Source: a bacterium (lineage in GTDB: Bacteria; Patescibacteriota; Andersenbacteria; UBA10190). From it: a DNA stretch of 19,368 bases. Below the pieces are notes generated by a model that did no database searches, was not told the DNA's origin, and worked only from the letters and a program-made list of their open reading frames with translations. Position numbers and translations under genes: made by a program. Below, piece after piece: positions 14,643-19,368 of the stretch (position 1 is its first letter; every line of letters starts with the position of its first letter). Location of the stretch: NCBI GenBank assembly GCA_002686445.1, contig NZCO01000051.1, positions 1 to 19,368 of the forward strand. Direction: 5' to 3'.

Positions 14643-15811
14643 TCGCGTCGCGGCACACGCGCTCGAAAGTTCCTATGAATAAATGCAGCCTAGTGGTAAT
14701 TGGCGGTGTCGTCGTGGCCGTCTTGCTCATCGGCGGCTTTGTCGTATTCATGACGCCGGCTACATCCACCGAAGCGCCAACCGGAACCCCGAAAACTGTA
14801 GTCACCAAAATGAAAGAGCTTATGCTACCGAGCGTCTCAGATACAGCTGTCCAATCCGTGAGAACCATACGAGCGGCAGATATCCCTGGCATCAGCTCCG
14901 CATTTGAGTTTAGCGCAACCGTACCTGCGTCTTGGGAGGCAGAACCAATCCCAACCATAGGGGCTATGAACATTTACGATCCGTCCACAGCCCGCTCCGG
15001 CAGTCTAGAGCAATCACAGATCTTTATTCGGTCTTTCTCGGCCAACACGTTCCTCACCCTATCAACCGTAACCATCCTCAACGTTGAGGACTTAACCATT
15101 GCTGGTCGCCCCGCGCGAGAATATCAGATAGTCAGAAAGCCCGGCGTAGCCGTTTTCCCCAGCCAGCCTAGCTGGCGTAGCGACGAGCACATTGTAACCG
15201 ATGTCCGCGTCACCGACAGCAACCCCTCAGTCTTCTATGTTATCGCCAAGCGCCCGGACTTAGACCCAGCTATCTATCAAGCTTTCCTCGATAGCCTCCA
15301 GGTGGTGGCTGGTGAGGAAACAACGCAGTTGCTTCCTCCGATCGCGGAAATGGCACAGCGTATTACAAAAAAGCCGTTCGGTATTTTTATTACTCCAGAA
15401 AACTCTCCTATCTCGCCTGAACGATTTCGCGGATTCCATACAGGAATAGATGTCGAGTTTGAGGACGTGATCGCGGATGTGCCTGTCACCGCAGTGACTG
15501 ATGGTCAAGTAGTGAGATCACAAACGGCATCAGGATATGGTGGCGTCACCGTATTGCAGCACACAATAAACGGCGCCAGCTACACCGGCCTGTATGGTCA
15601 CCTCGATCCTGGCAGCCTGCTGCCCGTGGGCGCTGTCGTGACTGCAGGTCAACGCATCGGTATCCTAGGAGAAGGTGGTACGCAAGCCACAGATGGTGCT
15701 CGCAAACACCTGCACTTCTCGCTTCACCCTGGTACTAATATCGATCTTCGCGGCTACGTAACCTCGCAGTCCGAACTGACAGCTTGGGTCGACCCGTTAG
15801 AACTGCTCTAG
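14639..15811 (+). CDS. M23 family peptidase (LytM domain), membrane-anchored
   Basis: 390 residues if translation starts at the GTG in the GTGA overlap with the DM13 stop; an ATG at 14675 (MNKCSLVV) is an equally possible start and would put the membrane helix (about 17-38) right at the N-terminus. The middle part (about 88-225) resembles a PsbP-like or lipoprotein-type beta domain (AFEFSATVPASWEAEP ... LDSLQVV). The peptidase domain (about 255-390) is complete: H267-x3-D271 (FHTGID), H321 (LYGHLDPG) and H357-x-H359 (KHLHFSLHPG). It should be a zinc metallopeptidase that cuts peptidoglycan peptide bonds outside the cell. Unlike the M23-like protein at 12828, all ligands and the catalytic His are present. 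It is second in the operon with DM13. Confidence 0.93.
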   Translation: MIASRHTRSKVPMNKCSLVVIGGVVVAVLLIGGFVVFMTPATSTEAPTGTPKTVVTKMKELMLPSVSDTAVQSVRTIRAADIPGISSAFEFSATVPASWEAEPIPTIGAMNIYDPSTARSGSLEQSQIFIRSFSANTFLTLSTVTILNVEDLTIAGRPAREYQIVRKPGVAVFPSQPSWRSDEHIVTDVRVTDSNPSVFYVIAKRPDLDPAIYQAFLDSLQVVAGEETTQLLPPIAEMAQRITKKPFGIFITPENSPISPERFRGFHTGIDVEFEDVIADVPVTAVTDGQVVRSQTASGYGGVTVLQHTINGASYTGLYGHLDPGSLLPVGAVVTAGQRIGILGEGGTQATDGARKHLHFSLHPGTNIDLRGYVTSQSELTAWVDPLELL

Positions 15812-15959
15812 TCAAAGAAAAGGCAGATAAAAACTCTCGTCGTCCACTGTTACGCTTGGCGCGCCGTTTCTTCAGGGGCAAGCTGTAGCAAAGACCAAAG
15901 ATTACAATGAGCACAACCGCCTTGACCTTAAGCCGGCAGCCGCAGTAGTTTGACGACAT
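15735..15959 (-). CDS. Doubtful small ORF with one membrane segment, antisense to the M23 gene end
   Basis: 74 residues from ATG 15959. It starts with a hydrophobic stretch KVKAVVLIVIFGLCYSLPL followed by a very basic KKRRAKR, as expected for a small single-pass protein with its positive side inside. The last third runs through the end of the M23 gene on the opposite strand, which argues against it. A GGTAGG lies 11 bases upstream and a CATAAG box 5 bases upstream; neither is convincing. If it is not real, 15812-15977 is simply intergenic and holds the TATACT box of the next gene. Confidence 0.2.
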   Translation of the reverse strand: MSSNYCGCRLKVKAVVLIVIFGLCYSLPLKKRRAKRNSGRREFLSAFSLTRAVLTGRPKLSVRTARLRSREDRY

Positions 15960-15960
15960 G

Positions 15961-15966
15961 TATACT
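15961..15966 (+). promoter_or_regulatory. Putative -10 box of the CFA-like methyltransferase gene
   Basis: TATACT preceded by TG (TGTATACT, the same octamer as before the DPM1-like gene), 11 bases before ATG 15978. It implies a leader of only a few bases. No good -35. Confidence 0.4.
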
Positions 15967-15977
15967 TATGCCTACCT

Positions 15978-16883
15978 ATGGCGACGCTGAACGAAATAGA
16001 AGCAACATACGATTATCTGGATGAACTTTTCCGTTTGAGCCTCGGGCCACACGGAGATTTCACCGGCGCATTATTTAATGGTGACTTTTCAAAAACGCTA
16101 CTGGAGGCACAGGCTGATAAGCATGAGTACATCCTGAAGGGAATTAATTTCGAGCCAGGCGATCGTATTCTCGATGTTGGATCAGGGTGGGGACCGATGC
16201 TACGCGCCATTAAGCAGGCAGGCGGCAACGCCGTTGGCCTGACCCTGTCTCCGGCTCAAGCTAAATGGTGCGAACAAGCTGGACTCGACGCAAGATTACA
16301 AGACTGGAAAACCGCAGATCGTGGTAGCCTTGGCACGTTCGATGGCATTGTTTCGGTTGGCGCCTTCGAGCATTTTTGCTCGGCTGAAGAGTACCTGGCT
16401 GGCTGGCAGGATCAGATTTATCAAGATTTCTTCGCCTTCTGTTATGACCTATTACCTGCGGGCGGGCGACTTTATCTCCAGACAATGCTGTGGGGCAAAG
16501 TACCCGACTATGAGGCCATTTCACTTAAAGCTCCGAAATACTCCGACGAGTGGGTCGTTGCTCATGTTAAGAAAATCTTTCCGGGCTCATGGCTGCCGCA
16601 AGGATTTGATCATGTGGTTAGAACTGCCGAGCCCCGCTTTAAATTAATTTCGGAAAACAACGGTCGTCTTGATTACATCGAAACGCTCAAGCGCTGGGGT
16701 GAGGAGTTTTACAAGCCGCGCCTAGCCAAGCTGTTGCCGGTTCTTAAATGGGGACCACGCGTTGTCTCCAACCAGGACTTCCGCTATCAACTTTTGGCAC
16801 TTTATCACGGAACGGTCTCCGAGGTTTTTAAACGAGAAATATTTACTCACCAGCGAATGGTGTTTGAAAAAAGAGAGACATAG
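15978..16883 (+). CDS. CFA synthase / mycolic-acid-synthase-like SAM methyltransferase
   Basis: 301 residues. The N-terminal YDYLDELFRLSLGPHGDFTGALF...LLEAQADKHEYIL resembles the start of the cyclopropane-fatty-acid synthase/MmaA family (YDxSxxFFxLxLxPxxxYSxAYF ... TLxEAQxxK). The SAM site is RILDVGSGWGPML (residues 63-75), then GLTLSPAQ (87-94), and SVGAFEHFC (126-134) matches the family's 'SVGMFEHVG' block. Such enzymes add methylene or methyl groups to double bonds of phospholipid acyl chains, or methylate related lipids. The YSCAYF block is changed to FTGALF and the protein is shorter than CFA synthase of E. coli, so the substrate may differ. A CPR cell taking lipids from a host could modify them, but that is inference. 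The start follows a TATACT box; no Shine-Dalgarno. Confidence 0.88.
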   Translation: MATLNEIEATYDYLDELFRLSLGPHGDFTGALFNGDFSKTLLEAQADKHEYILKGINFEPGDRILDVGSGWGPMLRAIKQAGGNAVGLTLSPAQAKWCEQAGLDARLQDWKTADRGSLGTFDGIVSVGAFEHFCSAEEYLAGWQDQIYQDFFAFCYDLLPAGGRLYLQTMLWGKVPDYEAISLKAPKYSDEWVVAHVKKIFPGSWLPQGFDHVVRTAEPRFKLISENNGRLDYIETLKRWGEEFYKPRLAKLLPVLKWGPRVVSNQDFRYQLLALYHGTVSEVFKREIFTHQRMVFEKRET

Positions 16884-16945
16884 AGAAGCCCTTTATTGTG
16901 GGCTCGTTACAGTCTTGGCCACCCTCGGGCGCATCCATCACGGAA

Positions 16946-17557
16946 CTATCTAACCACCACTCCCAGCTCGCGGAGCGCTTCCTTGAGTAGATCATTCCCC
17001 GTGAACAGAATGCCTGCCATCCCAACTCGCCGGGCGCCATCAACGTTTTCCGGCATATCATCGATGAACACTGACTCCTCCGGCTTAATGTCCCATTCAG
17101 AAAATACCTTCTTATAGATCCTCTCGTCAGGTTTACGCAGGCCACCCTCAAAGGATTTATATACCTGCAGGAACTTGTCATAGAGGCCGCGACCAGCGTT
17201 GTATTCGTCGTGCACGTCAATCGTGTTGGTCAGCAAGTAAACTCCATAGGAGCCAGTAAGCTCTTCAACCAATGCCAACACGTCATTCTGTACTCCCTGA
17301 GCACGCTTCACATACCCGTCTATCCATTTCTCACTCAAAGTGGCTAGGTCGGTAGTGCTGCCTGTCGCGTCTTTAACTCTTCCAAGAAATTGCTTAGAGT
17401 CTTCATCCCCGGTAAAAAGCGGCGTGGCATACCTACGCCAAAGCTCGGTCGCCTCAGGCAACGATACTTCAAACGTCTCTGCTAGAGCTTCCTCGCACAC
17501 TGTCGTCGAGTGGATCAGTATCACGCCCCCGAAATCAAAAACGATGTTTTTGATCAT
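16946..17557 (-). CDS. HAD superfamily hydrolase, subfamily IA-like
   Basis: 203 residues. Motif I is VFDFGGVI with the nucleophile Asp8; position 10, normally the acid/base Asp, is Gly, as in the 'FDFGGVL' branch of the family. Then come a helical cap (about 15-85), motif II LLTNT (Thr110), motif III Lys142 (GLRKPDERIY) and motif IV FIDDMPENV (Asp166-Asp167). HAD IA proteins are cytosolic phosphatases acting on small phosphorylated metabolites; with Gly at position 10 phosphatase chemistry may be slow. It starts at the base after the stop of the HAD-like gene at 17558, whose last codons supply GGAGGAT as ribosome-binding site, so the two form an operon. It converges on the methyltransferase gene across 62 bases that hold only a weak hairpin (AGCCC...GGGCT). 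Confidence 0.92.
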   Translation of the reverse strand: MIKNIVFDFGGVILIHSTTVCEEALAETFEVSLPEATELWRRYATPLFTGDEDSKQFLGRVKDATGSTTDLATLSEKWIDGYVKRAQGVQNDVLALVEELTGSYGVYLLTNTIDVHDEYNAGRGLYDKFLQVYKSFEGGLRKPDERIYKKVFSEWDIKPEESVFIDDMPENVDGARRVGMAGILFTGNDLLKEALRELGVVVR

Positions 17558-17932
17558 CTAGTATCCTCCCTTGTTGACTAGGTCATGTAACACCTCATTG
17601 GTTTGGTCCCAATTCGTAAAGCGGACAGCGCGGTCGTCGATGTAAGCAATGGCCGATGGCTTATTATTCGTAACCTCGTGGTAATGCACGCCTTCTGCAA
17701 ATTCATTCTCTGCCAACCACGTAATGATTTTTTTCTTTTGTTCTGGTGCGTCATCAAACTTTGGGTTCAGTCGAGCCGTTAAGATAGCTACTTGAAATCC
17801 CTGACTCACTAGATTGGCCATGGCCTCACGCGCACCGGGGATCGGTTTATCATATATATCCCCACTAGCCTGCCAACCTCTGGAGTACGCATGGATGACG
17901 CCGTCGAAATCTATCGCGAAAGTTTTTTCCAT
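17558..17932 (-). CDS. Short HAD-like phosphatase (cap-less)
   Basis: 124 residues from ATG 17932. A longer frame from 17998 would add 22 residues of no family likeness and would run through the -10 box. Motif I AIDFDGVIHAYSRGW (Asp8, Asp10), then GDIYDKPIPGAREAM, motif II VAILTAR (Thr52), motif III VTNNKPSAIAYIDD (Lys91, Asp99-Asp100) and DRAVRFTNWDQ. This pattern is that of small cap-less HAD proteins found in bacteria and phages, related to the phosphatase part of polynucleotide kinase-phosphatase proteins. Unlike its partner it retains both catalytic Asp. It is the first gene of a two-gene HAD operon, and a TATACT box ends 7 bases before the start. The natural substrate is unknown. Confidence 0.9.
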   Translation of the reverse strand: MEKTFAIDFDGVIHAYSRGWQASGDIYDKPIPGAREAMANLVSQGFQVAILTARLNPKFDDAPEQKKKIITWLAENEFAEGVHYHEVTNNKPSAIAYIDDRAVRFTNWDQTNEVLHDLVNKGGY

Positions 17933-17939
17933 AATTGGC

Positions 17940-17945
17940 AGTATA
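17940..17945 (-). promoter_or_regulatory. Putative -10 box of the HAD operon
   Basis: Minus-strand TATACT (17945-17940), 7 bases before ATG 17932, so transcription would start at the ATG. No -35 match at the right distance. Confidence 0.45.
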
Positions 17946-18046
17946 GCTGTAATTATTGCCAAATTGCTACGTCTTGATAAACTGCCATCACTTGCCACAT
18001 ACGGACATAGCTTTCGTAAGTATCATTAATTTTTAAGATCAAACGT

Positions 18047-18250
18047 ATGAAACAGTTTACTTGCCTAGATGCTACCCCCGAAGGCGGCACACCATGTGAT
18101 TTCGTCGCTCAAGGCGAAACCTCCGAAGAGGTCATCAATATGATGAAGGCCCATGCCGGAGAAAAACACGCCGACCTGATTGCCCAGGCAACGCCCGAAA
18201 GTATGGCGACTTGGGAGCAGATGGCGCCTACGAAAGTCACGGACGTCTAG
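18047..18250 (+). CDS. DUF1059-like small protein
   Basis: 67 residues: MKQFTCLDATPEGGTPCDFV, then AQGETSEEVINMMKAHAGEKH. The pattern of a Cys at 6, a second Cys at 17, a GETSEEV turn and a helix with His matches the small DUF1059 family, whose function is unknown; metal binding by the two Cys and His is possible. No Shine-Dalgarno is visible; a TAAGAT box ends 7 bases before ATG, again leaderless-like. It is divergent from the HAD operon by 114 bases and is closed by a strong terminator. I am fairly sure it is a real gene, less sure of the family. Confidence 0.85.
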   Translation: MKQFTCLDATPEGGTPCDFVAQGETSEEVINMMKAHAGEKHADLIAQATPESMATWEQMAPTKVTDV

Positions 18251-18267
18251 CGCGATCACGTTGACTC

Positions 18268-18301
18268 AAAAAAATGAGACCCTAAGGGTCTCATTTTTTT
18301 T
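18268..18301. terminator. Bidirectional terminator
   Basis: ATGAGACCC (18274-18282), loop TAA, GGGTCTCAT (18286-18294), with an A-run before and eight T after. It works for the DUF1059-like gene on the plus strand and for the 36-aa peptide gene on the minus strand. Confidence 0.93.
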
Positions 18302-18307
18302 GTTGGC

Positions 18308-18319
18308 AGGTTCGAACTT
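18308..18319 (+). repeat. 12-bp inverted repeat, left arm
   Basis: AGGTTCGAACTT, exact reverse complement of 18452-18463. It starts directly after the stop of the 36-aa peptide gene (minus strand). The arms contain the palindrome TTCGAA. They resemble a tRNA T-loop but no T-stem or acceptor stem pairs, so they are not tRNA ends. Confidence 0.7.
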
Positions 18320-18430
18320 TTACGACCCTGCCCATGGAGTGCCAAAGATGCCTACTCCAACCTCTGCCCACACCAACAACAAAACCACCGCCACAGCAAT
18401 TCCAATAATGACTTTGGCATGTTTCTTCAT
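18320..18430 (-). CDS. 36-aa hydrophobic membrane peptide
   Basis: Too short for routine ORF calling. ATG 18430 to TAA 18322-18320: MKKHAK, a hydrophobic helix VIIGIAVAVVLLLVW (about 7-21), then AEVGVGIFGTPWAGS. The basic start, clean single helix and Gly/Pro-rich tail look like a genuine single-pass peptide, N-terminus inside. Supporting context: a TTGCCA-17-TGTAAA element upstream, a bidirectional terminator after it, and a 12-bp inverted repeat flanking it. There is no Shine-Dalgarno. It could also be read from the upstream gene at 18503, 72 bases away. Function unknown; toxin-like, regulatory or structural membrane peptide are possibilities. I cannot name a family with confidence. Confidence 0.6.
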   Translation of the reverse strand: MKKHAKVIIGIAVAVVLLLVWAEVGVGIFGTPWAGS

Positions 18431-18451
18431 ACTTGCAGGGGTGGAGAGACC

Positions 18452-18463
18452 AAGTTCGAACCT
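18452..18463 (-). repeat. 12-bp inverted repeat, right arm
   Basis: AAGTTCGAACCT, pairs perfectly with 18308-18319. It sits about 22 bases upstream of the peptide's ATG, around the predicted transcription start, so it might be an operator. If both arms are transcribed they could pair and close the message into a loop. Confidence 0.7.
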
Positions 18464-18464
18464 A

Positions 18465-18493
18465 TTTACAACAGATTAGTGGACATGTGGCAA
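18465..18493 (-). promoter_or_regulatory. Possible promoter of the 36-aa peptide
   Basis: Minus strand TTGCCA (18493-18488), 17-base spacer, TGTAAA (18470-18465). It lies between the 203-aa gene and the peptide. Moderate match only. Confidence 0.35.
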
Positions 18494-18502
18494 TACCTGA
18501 AT

Positions 18503-19114
18503 TTACTTTTTGAGACGGTAAAACTGCCAAGTTATCTTTAGATGTGGCAGTTGCCTTACAATATTCAGATTGTAACGTCCCACACCATTCTCATTGGTTA
18601 CACAGTATTTTGCTTCTCCTCGCTCAACTCGTCGTGCAGCATCTTGCGTATTATCTGCCAAGATTACTTTAAATGTGTTCCCATTTATTTCATCGCCCAC
18701 GAGTTGGAGTAGCGTGTCTAGTGAAGCAAGTATTGGAACTTTCTCTTCAACGTGCTTGCCTTCTGCTTCGGCAATATAGAGAGGTGGATTATCAAGATAA
18801 AAAGTTTGGTTTTCAAGAAGTTCAAAACTATCATCGGCAGTCAGGTCACGTTCTATATCATTTAAAGTCGGAATAAGTAGCAATAAATTACCACCCTTCC
18901 TCAATTCTTTAACACCCTCCCTGAATGTACTGACCTCATGCAATTCAATCCTACTGTTTGCCAACATTTGGCTATCAAGCAAAAAGGAAGCGGCACGATA
19001 GGTACACGTTCCTTTTTCAAGCGTTACAATAGTGCATCCTTCCGTAAATACACCTGGCTCGTAAAACCCTTCTTTATTGCGAAACTCAATCTGTGCGATG
19101 GCTTTGTTTGTCAT
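18503..19114 (-). CDS. 203-aa protein, distantly prephenate-dehydratase-like (uncertain)
   Basis: No signal peptide or membrane helix, so probably cytosolic. CTIVTLEKGTCTYRAASFLL near the start, HEVSTFREGVKELRKGG in the middle and CVTNENGVGRYNLNIVRQ near the end vaguely follow the order of the prephenate dehydratase fold ('TLGPKGTFSxxAA', 'xTxxEAVEAVxxGxxD', 'AAIASxxAAxLYGL'). The catalytic segments are not clearly preserved, so a non-catalytic or different reaction (as in prephenate decarboxylase-type proteins) is possible. This likeness is weak and by eye only. It starts 9 bases after the last coding base region of the partial upstream gene (stop at 19121), so they form an operon. Its DNA is visibly richer in A+T than the rest of the window. 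No Shine-Dalgarno is visible. Confidence 0.65.
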   Translation of the reverse strand: MTNKAIAQIEFRNKEGFYEPGVFTEGCTIVTLEKGTCTYRAASFLLDSQMLANSRIELHEVSTFREGVKELRKGGNLLLLIPTLNDIERDLTADDSFELLENQTFYLDNPPLYIAEAEGKHVEEKVPILASLDTLLQLVGDEINGNTFKVILADNTQDAARRVERGEAKYCVTNENGVGRYNLNIVRQLPHLKITWQFYRLKK

Positions 19115-19120
19115 TGCTGG

Positions 19121-19368
19121 TTATCGCAGTAAAGGTAAATTTCCTACGGCTTTTTGCACGAGTTTATCGTCACCGATTATTCCGATGCCTACTATGGTAA
19201 GTTCCGTTAACCGCTTACCTTGAACTCGCTCAATATATTCCTCGTAGCTGGTTGTGGATTGTGCCTCTTTGGTTAGAACCATGCTTTTAAGTTCACTATC
19301 CGTACCTGAAAGCAGCTCCAGAAAATCCCTGCCGCCTTTTTTCAGGATGAGGATTGGGATTTTAGTAA
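19121..19368 (-). CDS. C-terminal part of an unrecognised protein (runs off right edge)
   Basis: The last 81 residues are open from the window edge to the stop at 19121. The end reads KRLTELTIVGIGIIGDDKLVQKAVGNLPLLR. The 'TIVGIGIIG' strand with a following helix is somewhat like an ACT domain of aspartokinase, but this is only a hint. It lies six bases upstream of the 203-aa gene and shares its A+T-rich composition, so both probably came as one unit. Without the N-terminal part no function can be given. Confidence 0.6.
   Translation of the reverse strand, partial: TKIPILILKKGGRDFLELLSGTDSELKSMVLTKEAQSTTSYEEYIERVQGKRLTELTIVGIGIIGDDKLVQKAVGNLPLLR

Noticed and set aside
18300..18470. GGTTCGAA motifs suggesting tRNA T-loops or a tRNA-derived attachment site
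   Set aside because: Neither copy has pairing T-stems or an acceptor stem, and no D-arm or anticodon arm is found nearby. The motif is better explained as the two arms of an inverted repeat.
1..19368. CRISPR array, insertion sequence, prophage or toxin-antitoxin pair
   Set aside because: No regularly spaced repeats, transposase or integrase motifs, phage genes or paired small genes with toxin motifs were seen.

Overview
The window (19,368 bases, roughly half G+C) looks like a compact bacterial chromosome segment. TGA is used as an ordinary stop, so the genetic code is standard. Gene content is dominated by envelope functions: MurB, two YfhO-like GT-C membrane proteins, a DPM1-like glycosyltransferase, two M23/LytM peptidases, a phospholipase-D-like enzyme and a CFA-synthase-like methyltransferase. 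Small single-pass membrane proteins, a half-length MFS protein and many genes with a -10 box almost touching the ATG add to this. The combination suggests a Patescibacteria/CPR genome, perhaps Saccharibacteria. That is an inference from style and content; there is no rRNA or other marker here to prove it.

Layout, left to right. 1-358: the start of murB (minus, runs off the left edge). 554-982: a Cys-rich small protein behind a hairpin leader, closed by a good terminator. 1032-4865 (minus): a cluster of ABC exporter, six-helix MFS half protein and PLD-like enzyme. 4990-5139 (minus): a 49-aa candidate peptide with its own promoter and terminator, pointing at the ABC gene. 5203-5766 (minus): a small alpha/beta hydrolase, divergent from a PD-(D/E)XK nuclease-like gene (5805-6317, plus). 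6362-6922 (minus): a membrane-anchored protein of unknown function. 7047-7775 (plus): the DPM1-like glycosyltransferase, ending one base from the convergent YfhO pair (12782-7777, minus, ATGA overlap). 12828-13784 (minus): an M23-like protein with an altered active site. 13844-14008: a small membrane protein with the strongest Shine-Dalgarno of the window. 14100-15811: a DM13 protein translationally coupled (GTGA) to a complete M23 peptidase. 15978-16883: a CFA/mycolic-acid-synthase-like methyltransferase. 17932-16946 (minus): two HAD phosphatase-like proteins in an operon. 18047-18250: a DUF1059-like protein with a bidirectional terminator. From 19368 down to 18320 (minus) lies a more A+T-rich unit: a partial gene, a 203-aa protein and a 36-aa hydrophobic peptide flanked by a 12-bp inverted repeat.

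Working together: the DPM1-like enzyme probably charges a polyprenyl phosphate with a sugar, and the YfhO pair probably uses such lipid-linked sugars outside the membrane. MurB and the M23 proteins build and trim peptidoglycan. The PLD-like enzyme and the CFA-like methyltransferase probably act on lipids. The ABC and MFS proteins suggest export.

Three things escape ordinary gene calling here: the 49-aa peptide with a double-glycine-like leader, the 36-aa peptide inside an inverted repeat, and a repeated leaderless-start architecture (a -10 box 6-7 bases before ATG) at up to seven genes. No tRNA, rRNA, CRISPR array, insertion sequence or prophage was seen. No stretch over 300 bases is gene-free, except that 4866-5202 (337 bases) would be if the 49-aa peptide is not real.
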